A stretch of DNA of 64,000 nucleotides, from contig NZ_JAILWB010000021.1 of NCBI RefSeq assembly GCF_025699295.1, forward strand, positions 1 to 64,000. Direction: 5' to 3'. Origin of the DNA: Hydrogenophaga sp. GTDB lineage: Bacteria; Pseudomonadota; Gammaproteobacteria; Burkholderiales; Burkholderiaceae_C. The notes beneath the pieces were generated by a model. The model worked only from the letters and a program-made list of their open reading frames with translations. It was not told the origin of the DNA and made no database searches. Both the position numbers and the translations under genes were made by a program. Positions 1-12,079 of the stretch are shown here, piece by piece; within the stretch, counting starts at the first letter, position 1, and each line of letters begins with the position of its first letter.

Positions 1-1019
<1,019 letters not shown>

Positions 1020-1027
1020 TTGCCATC

Positions 1028-1045
1028 CCTTGACCTGGGTCAAGG
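1028..1045. promoter_or_regulatory. Perfect inverted repeat CCTTGAC-CTGG-GTCAAGG, CRP/FNR-family-like box (TTGAC-N4-GTCAA)
   Basis: Direct reading; lies 72 nt upstream of the hemerythrin gene start. Confidence 0.55.
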
Positions 1046-1116
1046 CGTCCTGGGCGCGCCGGCCTAGACTGGCCAGACAGCCCGGCAAGCATCCCGCCGG
1101 GCGCCAAGGAGTTGCC

Positions 1117-1668
1117 GTGAACACCCTGACCCCCGAGACCGCGACCGCCGTGGACGCCAGCCCGCTGGAGGGCTTCGCCGGCTGCCATGTCGGCATCCTG
1201 CGCCGCTTGCAGGCACTGGACCAGTTGCCCGCGCTGATCGAACCCGCTGCCCAGGCTCGCCAGATCGCGGCGCAGTCGCTGGCCTTTTTCCGCGAGGCGA
1301 TCTTCGAGCACCATCTGGACGAGGAGCGCGACCTGTTCCCGGCGGTGCTCGCCAGCGCGCAGGCTGGTGAAGAGCGCGCGCACGTGCAGGCCATGGTGGA
1401 TCGCCTCACGCAGGAGCACCGTGTCATCGAGGCGCTCTGGAGAGGGCTGGAGAAGGATCTCAAACGGGTCGCCAAGGGGCACGATGCCAGCCTGGAACTG
1501 GACGAGGTGCACACGCTGGTCAGCAGCTACCGCGCGCATGCGGCATTCGAGGAGGCCGAGTTCCTGCCCCTGTCGCAGACCATCCTGGGCCGCAACAGCA
1601 ACCACATGGCCGCGCTGGGGCTGTCGCTGCACATGCGGCACGCGCCCCCCGTCAACGCCTACATCTGA
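1117..1668 (+). CDS. Hemerythrin domain-containing protein
   Basis: GTG start preceded by AAGGAG; HHLDEERDLFP, EHR and FEEAEFLPL motifs of the hemerythrin HHE fold. Confidence 0.85.
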   Translation: MNTLTPETATAVDASPLEGFAGCHVGILRRLQALDQLPALIEPAAQARQIAAQSLAFFREAIFEHHLDEERDLFPAVLASAQAGEERAHVQAMVDRLTQEHRVIEALWRGLEKDLKRVAKGHDASLELDEVHTLVSSYRAHAAFEEAEFLPLSQTILGRNSNHMAALGLSLHMRHAPPVNAYI

Positions 1669-1776
1669 GCGTCCGCCCTCGGCAGCGGCGCCTCGGGGGG
1701 CGTTCGTACGGGCGACCTGGTCGCGAGCGTGCAGAATCGGCACAGCCAACGACCGATGCCGTCCCGGAGAACGCTG

Positions 1777-2529
1777 ATGTCCCCAAGTCCCAACTCTGCC
1801 CACACCGCCATCGTGCTCGTGCACGGTGCCTGGCACGGCGCGTGGTGCTGGCGCCGCGTGCTGCCGCTGCTGCGTGGTGCCGGCGTGGACGCGCATGCCG
1901 TCACGCTCACCGGCGTGGGCGAGCGCGCCCACCTGATGTCGCCCGACATCGACCTGCACACCCACGTCCAGGACGTCATCGGACTGATCGAGGCCGAGGA
2001 GGTGCAGCGGCTGGTGCTGGTCGGGCACAGCTACGCGGGCATGGTGGTCACGGGCGTCGCCGATCGCCTGCAGCGCGAGCGCCCCGGTACGCTGGCGCAT
2101 CTGGTCTACCTCGACGCGGCCGTGCCGTACCCGGGCGACAGCTGGAGCAGCCACCATTCGGCCGACACGAAGCAGGCCCGCATCGACGCGTCCAGACCCA
2201 GCGGCGGCCTGAGTTTTCCGCCACCGGATGCCAGCGTCTTCGGTCTTGCGGGGGCCGACCGCGACTGGGTCAACCGCCGCCAGACGCCGCAGCCTTTCCG
2301 GCTGTACCAGCAACCCCTGGATTTCGATGGCGCGCGCGTGGCCGCCGTGCCCCGCAGCTTCATCGACTGCACATCGCCCGCGCTGCCGACGATCGCACCG
2401 GCGCGCGCGCGGGTGCGCGCCGAACCGGGCTGGCAGGTGCTGGAAATGGCCACCGGTCACGACCCGATGGTGAGCGACCCCGCGGGTCTGGCCGACCTGC
2501 TGCTGGGCATCCACCGCGCTTCGGCTTGA
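1777..2529 (+). CDS. Alpha/beta fold hydrolase (salicylate-esterase/MES-like)
   Basis: VLVHGAWHGAWCW oxyanion motif, GHSYAG nucleophile elbow, GHDPM near the C-terminus. Confidence 0.88.
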   Translation: MSPSPNSAHTAIVLVHGAWHGAWCWRRVLPLLRGAGVDAHAVTLTGVGERAHLMSPDIDLHTHVQDVIGLIEAEEVQRLVLVGHSYAGMVVTGVADRLQRERPGTLAHLVYLDAAVPYPGDSWSSHHSADTKQARIDASRPSGGLSFPPPDASVFGLAGADRDWVNRRQTPQPFRLYQQPLDFDGARVAAVPRSFIDCTSPALPTIAPARARVRAEPGWQVLEMATGHDPMVSDPAGLADLLLGIHRASA

Positions 2530-2537
2530 GGCAGCCC

Positions 2538-3281
2538 GTGTCCGCGCAACGCCTCGACCGCATCGACCTGCTGCGCGCGGCTGCCATGCTGTGGATGACG
2601 GCCTACCACTTCTGCTTCGACCTCAACTTCTTCGGGCTGATGCGCGAGGATTTCTACCGCGATCCGTTCTGGACCTGGCAGCGCACGGCGATCGTGAGCC
2701 TGTTCCTGTTCACCGCCGGCCTTTCCCAGGCCGTGGCCGTGCACCAGGGCCAGACCTGGGCGCGCTTCTGGAAGCGCTGGCTGCAGGTGGTGGGAGCGGC
2801 CTTGCTGGTCACTGCCGGCTCGCTGCTGGTGTTCCCGCAAAGCTTCATCTACTTCGGCGTGCTGCAGGGCATCGCCGTCATGCTGGTCGTCGCTCGCGCC
2901 ACGGCGGCTTGGGGTGCCTGGCTCTGGGTGCTGGGGGCGCTGGCTGTCGGGCTCAAGTTCGCGGTGCCACACGCGCTGGTCGCCTGGCCCGCGCTGGAGG
3001 TGCTCAACACCCCCGCGCTCAACTGGCTCGGCCTGATCAGCCGCAAGCCGATCACGGAAGACTACGTCCCGCTCGTGCCCTGGCTGGGCGTGGTGTGGTG
3101 GGGCCTGGCTGCCGGGCAGTGGGCGCTGCGCCGCTGGCCGCAGGGGCTGGGCGTCGCCGATGTACAGGCGCGCGGTGCGCGCGGTGCCTTGGTGACACTG
3201 GGCCGCTGGAGCCTGAGTTATTACCTGGTGCACCAACCGGTGCTGATGGGATTGATCTGGCTCGGGCTGCAGGTGTTCTGA
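2538..3281 (+). CDS. DUF1624 / heparan-alpha-glucosaminide N-acetyltransferase-like membrane protein
   Basis: RLDRIDLLRAAAMLWMTAYHFCFDLNFF N-terminus, multiple TM segments, LSYYLVHQP motif. Confidence 0.8.
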   Translation: MSAQRLDRIDLLRAAAMLWMTAYHFCFDLNFFGLMREDFYRDPFWTWQRTAIVSLFLFTAGLSQAVAVHQGQTWARFWKRWLQVVGAALLVTAGSLLVFPQSFIYFGVLQGIAVMLVVARATAAWGAWLWVLGALAVGLKFAVPHALVAWPALEVLNTPALNWLGLISRKPITEDYVPLVPWLGVVWWGLAAGQWALRRWPQGLGVADVQARGARGALVTLGRWSLSYYLVHQPVLMGLIWLGLQVF

Positions 3282-3298
3282 TCCTGTCCGGGACGGCA

Positions 3299-3328
3299 AC
3301 AAAAAAAGCGCGACAGGGCCGCGCTTCT
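3299..3328 (-). terminator. Intrinsic terminator downstream of the ppiC-type gene
   Basis: AAGCGCG-acagggc-CGCGCTT stem-loop; A7 tract on the plus strand, i.e. U-tract for minus-strand transcription. Confidence 0.75.
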
Positions 3329-3348
3329 TAGATGGGGCAGGGGAAGGC

Positions 3349-4128
3349 TTATTCGACCTTGGCCTTGTCGCGCAGGGTCTTCTGGAAGTCGGCCAGCTTC
3401 TGCTGCTGCATCTGCTGCGCGATCTGCGGCTTGATGTCCTCGAGCTTGGGCAGTTCGGCGCTGCGCACGTCGTCCACGCGGATCACATGCCAGCCGAACT
3501 GGGTCTTCACGGGGTCCTGCGTCAGCTGGCCCTTGTCCAGCTTGACCATGGCCTCGGAGAACTCGGGCACATAGCTGGCCGCGGCTGCCCAGTCCAGATC
3601 GCCGCCGTTGGCACCAGAGCCGGGGTCCTTGGACTGCTTCTTGGCGATGTCCTCGAATTTCGCGCCCTTCTTGAGGCGCGCGATGATGGCCTTGGCCTGC
3701 TCTTCCTTCTCTACCAGGATGTGGCGTGCGCGGTATTCCTTGCCGCTGTTGGCTGCCACGAACTTGTCGTACTCGGCCTGGATGTCGGCATCGGTCACCG
3801 GGTTCGTCTTCTGGTAGTCCGCAAACAGCGAGCGGATCATGATGGTCTGGCGCGCCAGTTCCATCTGGTTCTTGTATTCGTCGGTGGCCCCGATGCCGCG
3901 CTTGTCGGCTTCCTGCATGAAGATCTCACGCAGCACCACTTCTTCCTTGAGGCGCGCGCGCACCGAGTCGTCCACCGGCTGGCCCGACGCCGCGAGTTGC
4001 TGCTCGAGCACCGCCAGGCGCGCGGTAGGCACAGCCTTGCCGTTGACGATGGCCACGTTCTGCGCGGCGGCCCAGGGGGCGGTGACGATGAGCACGGCCG
4101 CGGTCAGCGCCGTCAGGGAGAATTTCAT
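3349..4128 (-). CDS. Peptidylprolyl isomerase, PpiC/parvulin type, with signal peptide
   Basis: MKFSLTALTAAVLIVTAPWAAAQ signal; RARHILVE...AKKQSKDPGSGANGGDLDW parvulin core. Confidence 0.92.
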   Translation of the reverse strand: MKFSLTALTAAVLIVTAPWAAAQNVAIVNGKAVPTARLAVLEQQLAASGQPVDDSVRARLKEEVVLREIFMQEADKRGIGATDEYKNQMELARQTIMIRSLFADYQKTNPVTDADIQAEYDKFVAANSGKEYRARHILVEKEEQAKAIIARLKKGAKFEDIAKKQSKDPGSGANGGDLDWAAAASYVPEFSEAMVKLDKGQLTQDPVKTQFGWHVIRVDDVRSAELPKLEDIKPQIAQQMQQQKLADFQKTLRDKAKVE

Positions 4129-4229
4129 GGTGATCCTTGGAATGAAAAAGGTTTGGAGCCGCAGCACGGGGCCGGGTTTCAGCGAACAGGTATCAGAACG
4201 TAGCGAACGGAACGGGTCGCGGCCAGCCG

Positions 4230-4502
4230 TCAGGTCCTGATCTCGATGGCCAGCGCGTGCAGGCCCGCGTCGGTGAATTTTTGCAGCGCATCATACACAA
4301 GGCGGTGCTGCGCCACGCGGCTCTTGCCGACGAACGCGGGCCCACCGATGCGCACGCGGAAATGGGTGCCATAACCCAGTCCGTTGGCGCCCGCATGGCC
4401 GGCATGTGCGGCGCTTTCATCGATCACTTCCAGCGTGTCCGGCGCCAGGCGTTCACGCAGGCACGCCTCGATCGCCCCGGCGGTGGGCACGCTGCCGCTC
4501 AT
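4230..4502 (-). CDS. BolA family protein
   Basis: [27 protein letters not shown]...LHALAI BolA signature; adjacent to yciB. Confidence 0.88.
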   Translation of the reverse strand: MSGSVPTAGAIEACLRERLAPDTLEVIDESAAHAGHAGANGLGYGTHFRVRIGGPAFVGKSRVAQHRLVYDALQKFTDAGLHALAIEIRT

Positions 4503-5044
4503 GGCTTCTTCTCCGCCGTGTCGTCTTTCAGGTAGCGCGAGATGTAGAGCCCCTGGCCAACGATGAAGACCACCGGGAACACATAGCCCCAGAGTTTGAA
4601 GTTGACCCAGAACTCGGTCGAGAAATACGCGGCCACATAGGCGTTGATGCCGGCCATGAAGAAGAAATACGCGATCCACGCCACCGTCAGCCGTGCCCAG
4701 ACATCCGTGGGCAGATCCAGCTGGCTGCCGAGCAGGATCTGCAGGAAGTTCTTCTTCCAGATCCACAGCGCAGCGGCAAGCACGATGGCCATGCTGGCGT
4801 AGAGCACCGTCGGCTTCCATTTGATGAAACGCTCGTCCTGCAGCAGCAGGGTGAGCGCGCCGAACACGAGCACCAGCACCAGCGTGACCTTGTGCAGCGT
4901 CTGCAGCCTGCGGTCGATCGTGTAGATGATGCCGGTCTGCAGCAAGGTGGCGAGCATCAGCACGCCGGTGGCCGTGTAGATGTCGGCCATCTTGTAGGCA
5001 ACCACGAACAGGGCAATGGGAAAGAAGTCGATAAGGAAACGCAT
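4499..5044 (-). CDS. yciB: Septation protein A / inner membrane-spanning protein YciB
   Basis: [18 protein letters not shown]..., [27 protein letters not shown] typical of YciB. Confidence 0.93.
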   Translation of the reverse strand: MRFLIDFFPIALFVVAYKMADIYTATGVLMLATLLQTGIIYTIDRRLQTLHKVTLVLVLVFGALTLLLQDERFIKWKPTVLYASMAIVLAAALWIWKKNFLQILLGSQLDLPTDVWARLTVAWIAYFFFMAGINAYVAAYFSTEFWVNFKLWGYVFPVVFIVGQGLYISRYLKDDTAEKKP

Positions 5045-5188
5045 GGCCGGATTATCGGGCTTGGGACCGCTGCCGCCCCGCAGCGGGGCATTGGGGGCCC
5101 ATGGAACTTGCCGAAGCCCAGAGGCTCTCTATCGTGCCAGCAGAACCGATTCGTCTTCACCATCCACCACCCCGGGAGATCGCCGCAC

Positions 5189-6136
5189 ATGAGTCCGCAG
5201 GAACAACAGTCCATCCTTACCGTCGCCCTGCTGGCTGCGTTCGCCGATGGCCACAAGGCCGACAGCGAGCGCGACGCGATCCGGCGGCTGGCCGATTCGC
5301 TGGCACCCGAAGCCGGTGGCATCGGGCTGGTGCGGCTGTATCAGGATGTGCTGCTCAAGCGCGTCACGCTGGATGAGGCCACGCGCGGCTTGTCGGACGC
5401 CGGGCAACGGCAGCTGGCCTATGAAATGGCCGTGTGCGTGTGCGATGCCGACGGGCGGCAGAGCCCCGCCGAGAGCGCGTTCCTGGCCGACCTCAAGGCC
5501 CGCCTGCAACTGGACGCCGGAGAGACTGTGGCATTCGAGCGCCAGGCCGATGCGATCGTGGCAGCGGCGGAGCAGGTGGTGCCGGTTTCTTCAACGGCGC
5601 CGGCTGCGCAAGTCCCTGCGGCCACGGGCGCCGAGCTCGACAAGTCCATCCTCAACCACGCGCTGCTCAACGGCGCGCTGGAGCTGTTGCCGCAGTCCTG
5701 GGCCTCGATGGCCATCATTCCGCTGCAGGTGAAGATGGTGTACGGCATCGGCAAGGCGCATGGCGTGGAGCTGGACCAGGGCCACATCCGCGAGTTCATT
5801 GCCGCGGTGGGCGTTGGGCTGACATCGCAGTACCTCGAGCAGTTCGGCCGCAAGCTGCTGGGTGGGCTGCTCGGCAAGGCCGCCGGGCGCAGCGTGGGGC
5901 GTCTGGGCGGAGCGGCCACGGGCATGGCGTTCTCGTTCGCCACCACCTACGCGCTGGGCCAGGTCGCCAGGCGCTACTACGCCGGTGGTCGTGTGATGAG
6001 CACCGAACTGCTCAGACACACCTTCCAGGATCTGCTGGGCCCGGCAAAGCAGATGCAGACGCAGTACCTGCCACAGATCCGTCAGAAGGCGGCCACGCTG
6101 GACGCGGGGCAGATCATGCAGATGATCAGGCAGTAG
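5189..6136 (+). CDS. TerB-like N-terminal domain plus DUF697-like hydrophobic domain protein
   Basis: AAFADGHKADSERDAIRRLADSL (TerB-like) and IPLQVKMVYGIGKAHGVELDQ...GRSVGRLGGAATG (DUF697-like). Confidence 0.7.
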   Translation: MSPQEQQSILTVALLAAFADGHKADSERDAIRRLADSLAPEAGGIGLVRLYQDVLLKRVTLDEATRGLSDAGQRQLAYEMAVCVCDADGRQSPAESAFLADLKARLQLDAGETVAFERQADAIVAAAEQVVPVSSTAPAAQVPAATGAELDKSILNHALLNGALELLPQSWASMAIIPLQVKMVYGIGKAHGVELDQGHIREFIAAVGVGLTSQYLEQFGRKLLGGLLGKAAGRSVGRLGGAATGMAFSFATTYALGQVARRYYAGGRVMSTELLRHTFQDLLGPAKQMQTQYLPQIRQKAATLDAGQIMQMIRQ

Positions 6137-6137
6137 G

Positions 6138-6218
6138 CTCCCCGCGCCGCCTGCGGCGTCACCCCCCTCAGGGGGCTCACCCCGCAGCCCGGCAAAGCCG
6201 GTGCCGCGGGTGCTCCGG
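6138..6218. repeat. Intergenic GC-rich repeat, copy A (shared with 17229-17308)
   Basis: CCCCGCGCC-CCTGCGGCGTCACCCCCCT...GCCCGGCAAAGCCGGT...CGG; several internal hairpins. Confidence 0.75.
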
Positions 6219-7244
6219 TCATGCGGGATCTGCGATCGGCTGCCGTGCGCCCATCGCCTCGGCCGTGAGGGTCATCGAGCGCAGTCGCAGTGCGGGATCG
6301 AAGACGTCGCTCACAAGCATGAACTCGTCGGCCTGGGTGACCTGGGCCAGGGACGCCAGACCTTCGCGCACCGTGTCCGGCCCGCCAATCACGGCGACGG
6401 CGAGGAAGTCGGCAATCGCCGCCTGCTCCTGCGGGTGCAGGCCCTGCATGAAGTCCTTCACCGGGGGCGGCAACTGGCCGCGCCGTCCGGTGAGGATACC
6501 CAGCACGCGCTGGTAGGTGCTGCTGGCCAGATACTCGGCTTCGTCGTCGGTGGGCGCAGCGATCAGTGGCACGCCGACGATGGCATAGGGCTCTGCCAGC
6601 GTGGCCGAGGGTTTGAAGTGTGTGCGGTACACGTCCAGGGCCTGCAGCAGCAGGCGCGGCGCGAAGTGCGAGGCAAAGGCGTAGGGCAGACCGCGCTCGG
6701 CCGCCAGTTGCGCCGAGAACAGGCTCGACCCCAGCAGCCAGATCGGCACATTGGTACCCGCGCCGGGGTTGGCGACCAGGCGCTGGCCGGGCGCGGCCGG
6801 GCCCAGCAGGTGCTGCAGCTCGGCCACGTCACGCGGGAAGTCGGCCTCGGTCTCCACCCGGTCGCGCCGCAGCGCGCGCATGGTGTGCGGATCGGTGCCG
6901 GGCGCACGGCCCAGCCCCAGGTCGATGCGCCCCGGGTAGAGCTCGGCCAGGGTGCCGAAGGCCTCGGCCACCACCAGCGGCGCGTGGTTGGGCAGCATGA
7001 CGCCGCCTGAGCCGATGCGCATGCGCTGCGTGCCGCCCGCAATGTGCCCGATCAGCACGGCAGTGGCCGAGCTGGCGATGCCGCTCATGTTGTGGTGCTC
7101 GGCGAGCCAGTAGCGCGTGAAGCCGAGCGACTCGGCGTGCTGCGCGGTGCGCAGGGCAATGGCCAGGGCGTCGGCCACCGTGCCGCCTTCGCGCACGGCC
7201 ACCAGATCGAGCATGGACAGGCGGATGTCTTGGAGCGGTTTCAT
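6219..7244 (-). CDS. Luciferase-like monooxygenase (LLM class flavin-dependent oxidoreductase)
   Basis: [44 protein letters not shown] motifs. Confidence 0.92.
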   Translation of the reverse strand: MKPLQDIRLSMLDLVAVREGGTVADALAIALRTAQHAESLGFTRYWLAEHHNMSGIASSATAVLIGHIAGGTQRMRIGSGGVMLPNHAPLVVAEAFGTLAELYPGRIDLGLGRAPGTDPHTMRALRRDRVETEADFPRDVAELQHLLGPAAPGQRLVANPGAGTNVPIWLLGSSLFSAQLAAERGLPYAFASHFAPRLLLQALDVYRTHFKPSATLAEPYAIVGVPLIAAPTDDEAEYLASSTYQRVLGILTGRRGQLPPPVKDFMQGLHPQEQAAIADFLAVAVIGGPDTVREGLASLAQVTQADEFMLVSDVFDPALRLRSMTLTAEAMGARQPIADPA

Positions 7245-8161
7245 GCCGGGAGAAAGCCTTCGATGGACAGATAACGCTCGCCAGTGTCGTAGTTGAAGCC
7301 GAGCACTACGGCATCGGCCGGCAATTCGGGCAGTTTCTGCGCGATGGCCGCCAGCGTGGCACCGGAGGAGATGCCGACCAGGATGCCTTCCTCGCGCGCG
7401 CAACGCCGCGCCATCTCGCGCGCGGGTTCCGCGTCGACCTGGATCACGCCGTCGAGCAGGGCGGTGTCGAGGTTGTTCGGGATGAAGCCCGCGCCGATGC
7501 CCTGGATGGGGTGGGGTGACGGCTGGCCGCCGGAGATGACGGGCGAGGCGGTGGGCTCCACCGCGAACACCTTGAGCCGGGGCCAGCGCGCCTTGAGCAC
7601 GCGGGCCACGCCGGTGATGTGTCCGCCGGTGCCCACGCCGGTGATGAGCACATCGATCCCCTCGGGAAAGTCGGCCGCGATCTCCTCTGCGGTGGTGCGC
7701 ACGTGAACATCCACGTTGGACGGGTTGTTGAATTGCTGGGGCATCCATGCGCCGGGGGTGCTGGCGACAATCTCCTCGGCACGCGCGATCGAGCCCTTCA
7801 TGCCCTTCTCGCGCGGGGTCAGGTCGAAGCTCGCGCCGTAGGCCAGCATCAGGCGGCGGCGCTCGACGGACATGCTGTCGGGCATGACCAGGATGAGCTT
7901 GTAGCCCTTGACCGCCGCGACCATGGCCAGGCCGATGCCGGTGTTGCCGGACGTGGGTTCGACGATGGTGCCGCCGGGCTGAAGCGCGCCCGAGCGTTCG
8001 GCGTCCTCCACCATGGACAGCGCGATGCGGTCCTTGATCGAACCGCCCGGGTTGCTGCGCTCGGACTTGACCCACACCGGCTGCGACGCACCCGCGAACA
8101 GGCGCTGGATGCGGATGTGCGGCGTGCGACCGATGGTCTGGAGAATGTTGTCGGCCTTCAT
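7241..8161 (-). CDS. cysK: Cysteine synthase (O-acetylserine sulfhydrylase)
   Basis: [19 protein letters not shown]-lysine motif, [28 protein letters not shown]. Confidence 0.93.
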   Translation of the reverse strand: MKADNILQTIGRTPHIRIQRLFAGASQPVWVKSERSNPGGSIKDRIALSMVEDAERSGALQPGGTIVEPTSGNTGIGLAMVAAVKGYKLILVMPDSMSVERRRLMLAYGASFDLTPREKGMKGSIARAEEIVASTPGAWMPQQFNNPSNVDVHVRTTAEEIAADFPEGIDVLITGVGTGGHITGVARVLKARWPRLKVFAVEPTASPVISGGQPSPHPIQGIGAGFIPNNLDTALLDGVIQVDAEPAREMARRCAREEGILVGISSGATLAAIAQKLPELPADAVVLGFNYDTGERYLSIEGFLPA

Positions 8162-8577
8162 GCAGAGTCCTTCCCGGGTTGATGTTCCAGCGACGCGGAG
8201 TTCATGCAATAGCGCAGGCCGGTGGGTTGCGGGCCGTCCTCGAAGACATGGCCCAGGTGCGCGCCGCACTGGCTGCACACCGTCTCCACCCGCACCATGC
8301 CGTGGCTGCGATCGGTGATCTCCGTGATGGCGCCCGGCACGGCCTGCGAGAAGCTGGGCCAGCCGCAGCCGGCGTCGAACTTGGTGTTCGCGTCGAACAG
8401 GGTGTTGCCGCAGCAGATGCAGTGGTAGCTGCCGTCGGCCCAGACCTGTTCGTACTTGCCGCTGTAGGGCCGTTCGGTCTGGGCGTGGCGGGTGATGTCG
8501 AAGGCGCGTGGCTCCGCGCCTTTGGCGGCCAGCAGTTCGCGCCACTCGGCTTCGGTTTTCTGGATCGGAAAGCTCAT
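8158..8577 (-). CDS. msrB: Peptide-methionine (R)-S-oxide reductase MsrB
   Basis: [21 protein letters not shown]...[16 protein letters not shown]...RYCMNSASL; alternative ATG at 8604 overlaps the selO stop. Confidence 0.95.
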   Translation of the reverse strand: MSFPIQKTEAEWRELLAAKGAEPRAFDITRHAQTERPYSGKYEQVWADGSYHCICCGNTLFDANTKFDAGCGWPSFSQAVPGAITEITDRSHGMVRVETVCSQCGAHLGHVFEDGPQPTGLRYCMNSASLEHQPGKDSA

Positions 8578-8600
8578 GGGGGTCTCCTCGGGGTGGGTGC

Positions 8601-10082
8601 TCATGATGAACAGCTGATCTCGATCTCGCTGGCCCAGTCGGGCGGGAAGGTGGCCAGATCGTCCTGGCCGGGGAGGTCGTCGAACGGGTGTTCGAGCGCG
8701 TTCTGCAGGCGCGCGACTTCGCTGAAATCGCCGGCCTTGGCGCGCTGGATGGCCAGTTCGCCCAGGTGGTTGCGCAGCACCACCCGCGGGTTGGTGCGCA
8801 GCATGCGCGCGCGCGTGGCGCCAGCGTCGAAGCCCGATTGCGCGGCAAGGCGCTCGCGCCAGCGCAGGGCCCAGGCATCGAAGGCCTCGCGCTGCAGGAA
8901 GAGATCGCGCACGGGATCGATCGCGCCATCGGCCGCCTGGCTCAGGCGGCGCCAGAAGATGGTGAAGTCCACCGCGTCGGCGGCCATGAGTTTCATCAGC
9001 GTGTCGGTCAGTTCGGTGTCACCGTCTTCCACGCGCTCCAGGCCCAGCTTGGCGTTCATGCGCCGCTGCAACGCCCCCGGCATCAGGGCTTTGTAGGGTT
9101 CAAGGGCGTCCAGCGCCTGCTGCTGGTCGTCCATCAGGGGCAGCAGGGCCTGACCCAGCGCAAACAGGTTCCAGTAGGCGATGTTGGGCTGGCGGTTGTA
9201 GGCGTAGCGCCCACCGGGGTCGGAGTGGTTGCAGATGTGCCCGGGGTTGAACGCATCGAGGAACTGGAAGGGCCCGTAGTCGATGGTCAGGCCCAGGATG
9301 CTCATGTTGTCGGTGTTCATCACACCGTGGCAGAAGCCCACGGCCTGCCATTGCGCGACCATCTCGGCCGTGCGCGCGCTCACGGCTTCCAGCAGTGCCG
9401 CATAGGGATTGCCCGGGGCGTCGCGGCAGGCCGGGTAGTGGTGGTCGATGACGAAATCGGCCAGCTGGCGCAACTCGCCGTGCAGGTTGTTGTGCGAGAA
9501 GTGCTCGAAGTGCCCGAAGCGGATGAAGCTGGGCGCCACGCGCGTGACGACGGCCGCCGTTTCGATCTCTTCGCGCCGCACCGGCGCGGGCGAGCCGGTG
9601 ACGCACAGCGCGCGGCTGGTGGGGATGCCCAGCGCGTGCATGGCCTCGCTGCAGAGGAACTCGCGGATCGAGCTGCGCAGCACCGCGCGCCCGTCCCCCA
9701 TGCGGGAGTAGGGCGTGAGGCCGGCACCCTTGAGTTGCACCTCTTGCGGGCCCGAAGGCGTGTCCACCTCGCCCAGCAGAATGGCGCGGCCGTCGCCCAG
9801 TTGTCCCGCCCAGTGGCCGAACTGGTGCCCGCTGTAGACGCTGGCCAGGGGTTGCGTGCCGGCGATCGGCAGGTTGCCGGTGAACGCCCCCAGACCGGCC
9901 GGGCACGCAAGCCATTGCAGTTCCAGGCCCAGCAGGCGGGCGACCGAAGGGCTGGTGCCGACCCAGACGGGAGAGGGCAGGGGCGTCGGTTGCTGGAGGG
10001 TGAAAAACGCTTCACCCAGGGTGGCAAAGCGGTTGCGCCAGACCATGCCCAGGTCGACGGCCGGATCCACGGAAGTGTTCAT
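8601..10082 (-). CDS. selO: Protein adenylyltransferase SelO (YdiU family)
   Basis: [75 protein letters not shown]. Confidence 0.95.
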   Translation of the reverse strand: MNTSVDPAVDLGMVWRNRFATLGEAFFTLQQPTPLPSPVWVGTSPSVARLLGLELQWLACPAGLGAFTGNLPIAGTQPLASVYSGHQFGHWAGQLGDGRAILLGEVDTPSGPQEVQLKGAGLTPYSRMGDGRAVLRSSIREFLCSEAMHALGIPTSRALCVTGSPAPVRREEIETAAVVTRVAPSFIRFGHFEHFSHNNLHGELRQLADFVIDHHYPACRDAPGNPYAALLEAVSARTAEMVAQWQAVGFCHGVMNTDNMSILGLTIDYGPFQFLDAFNPGHICNHSDPGGRYAYNRQPNIAYWNLFALGQALLPLMDDQQQALDALEPYKALMPGALQRRMNAKLGLERVEDGDTELTDTLMKLMAADAVDFTIFWRRLSQAADGAIDPVRDLFLQREAFDAWALRWRERLAAQSGFDAGATRARMLRTNPRVVLRNHLGELAIQRAKAGDFSEVARLQNALEHPFDDLPGQDDLATFPPDWASEIEISCSS

Positions 10083-10284
10083 CGGGGCATTGTCGCCGCG
10101 TCGATGCAACCTCGGTGGCGCAGGGCTAATCGGCGCGGGGCCAACGCAAACATCCAGGCACCCTGCAAGGCAGACCATCACTGGCGCCGACGGAAAGTTC
10201 ATCAAGTAAACCCTTGCATGGTTGTGGGGTGCAACCCGCTAACATGATGCCGCTTCCCATTACCTACCGACAGGAGACACCCCC

Positions 10285-11928
10285 ATGCTGGGCCAGATGC
10301 AGAGCCAACCCCTTCTGATTTCCTCGCTGATCGTGCACGCCGAGCGGCACCACGCCAGCACCGAGATCGTGTCCCGCCGTGTCGAGGGCGACCTCCACCG
10401 CAGCAACTGGGGCCAGGTTGCCCGCCGTGCGCGCCAAGTGGCCCACGCGCTCGATGGCCTGGGGCTTTCCATGGGTGATCGCGTGGCCACGCTGGCCTGG
10501 AACGGCTATCGCCATCTGGAACTGTATTTCGGCGTCAGCGGCACCGGCCGCGTGCTGCACACGCTCAACCCGCGACTGCACCCCGAGCAACTGGTCTGGA
10601 TCGTCAACCACGCCGAGGACAAGGCGGTCTGCTTCGACATGACCTTCCTGCCGCTGGTGAAGGCCGTGGCCGCCAAGTGCACCACGGTGAAGCACTGGAT
10701 TGCCCTGTGCGACGCCGACAAGCTGCCCGCGGACAGTGGCATTCCCGGCCTTCTGAGTTACGAGGCCTGGATGGGCCAGCAACCGACCGACTACGCCTGG
10801 CCCAGCTTCGACGAGAACGCGGCATCCAGCATGTGTTACACGAGCGGCACCACCGGCAATCCCAAGGCGGCGCTGTACTCGCACCGCTCCACGCTGCTGC
10901 ACGCCTATGGCGCGGCGCTGCCGGATGCGCTGGGCTGCTCGGCGCGCGACAGCATCCTGCCGGTGGTGCCGATGTTCCACGTCAACGCCTGGGGCCTGCC
11001 GTACTCGGCCGCTGCCGTGGGCTGCAAGCTGGTGTTCCCCGGCCCGGCGCTGGACGGCAAATCGGTCTATGAACTCATCGAGGCGGAGAAGGTGACCATG
11101 GCCGCGGGCGTGCCCACCGTGTGGCAGATGCTGCTGGGCCACATGCAGGCGGGCGGCCTGAAGTTCAGCACGCTCAAGCGCACGGTGATCGGTGGTTCGG
11201 CCTGCCCGCCTGCCATGATCAACGCGTTCAACGACACCTACGGCGTGGAGGTGCTGCATGCCTGGGGCATGACCGAGATGTCGCCATTGGGCACGGTCTG
11301 CACGCTCAAGAATGCGCAGCTCGTGCTGCCGGCTCCCGACCAGCTCAAGGTGCGGCTCAAGCAGGGCCGGGCGGTCTTCGGGGTGGACATGAAGATCGTC
11401 GACGAGGCCGGCAAGGAGCTGCCGTGGGACGGCAAGGCCTATGGTGACCTGCTGGTGCGCGGTCCCTGGATCATTGCCAGCTACTTCAAGGGCGAAGGGG
11501 GAGACCCGCTGCAGTACGACGCGCAGGGACAGGGCTGGTTCCCCACCGGCGACGTCGCCACCATCGACGCCGACGGCTTCATGCAGATCACCGACCGCAG
11601 CAAGGACGTGATCAAGTCCGGCGGCGAATGGATCAGCTCGATCGACGTGGAGAACATCGCGATGGCCCACCCGGCCGTGGCCATGGCGGCCTGCGTCGGC
11701 ATGCGCCACCCCAAGTGGGACGAACGGCCCATCGTGGTGGTGGTGAAGAAGCCCGGCACCGAGGTCACGCGCGAGGAACTCCTGGCGTTCTACGAAGGCA
11801 AGACCGCCAAATGGCAGATTCCGGACGACGTGGTCTTCGTCGATGCCATTCCGCTGGGGGCCACCGGCAAGATGCAGAAGATGACCCTGCGCCAGCAGCT
11901 CAAGGACTATGTGCTGCCTGGTGTCTGA
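10285..11928 (+). CDS. Long-chain fatty-acid--CoA ligase (AMP-dependent synthetase)
   Basis: [65 protein letters not shown]. Confidence 0.93.
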   Translation: MLGQMQSQPLLISSLIVHAERHHASTEIVSRRVEGDLHRSNWGQVARRARQVAHALDGLGLSMGDRVATLAWNGYRHLELYFGVSGTGRVLHTLNPRLHPEQLVWIVNHAEDKAVCFDMTFLPLVKAVAAKCTTVKHWIALCDADKLPADSGIPGLLSYEAWMGQQPTDYAWPSFDENAASSMCYTSGTTGNPKAALYSHRSTLLHAYGAALPDALGCSARDSILPVVPMFHVNAWGLPYSAAAVGCKLVFPGPALDGKSVYELIEAEKVTMAAGVPTVWQMLLGHMQAGGLKFSTLKRTVIGGSACPPAMINAFNDTYGVEVLHAWGMTEMSPLGTVCTLKNAQLVLPAPDQLKVRLKQGRAVFGVDMKIVDEAGKELPWDGKAYGDLLVRGPWIIASYFKGEGGDPLQYDAQGQGWFPTGDVATIDADGFMQITDRSKDVIKSGGEWISSIDVENIAMAHPAVAMAACVGMRHPKWDERPIVVVVKKPGTEVTREELLAFYEGKTAKWQIPDDVVFVDAIPLGATGKMQKMTLRQQLKDYVLPGV

Positions 11929-11970
11929 AGCGGCTGTCTGGTCGGGACACAGTCACCGACCGGACACGAA

Positions 11971-11991
11971 AAGGGCGACGCAGTCGCCCTT
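11971..11991. terminator. Perfect 9-bp stem hairpin AAGGGCGAC-gca-GTCGCCCTT after the acyl-CoA ligase gene (no U-tract)
   Basis: Direct inverted repeat. Confidence 0.5.
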
Positions 11992-12079
11992 GCGATACCC
12001 CCTAGGGAGTATCCCTGAGTGCTGCGCCGCAGCAGGCTTGTAAGCTGCAAGGCGATCCCACAACCAACTGGAGACAAGC

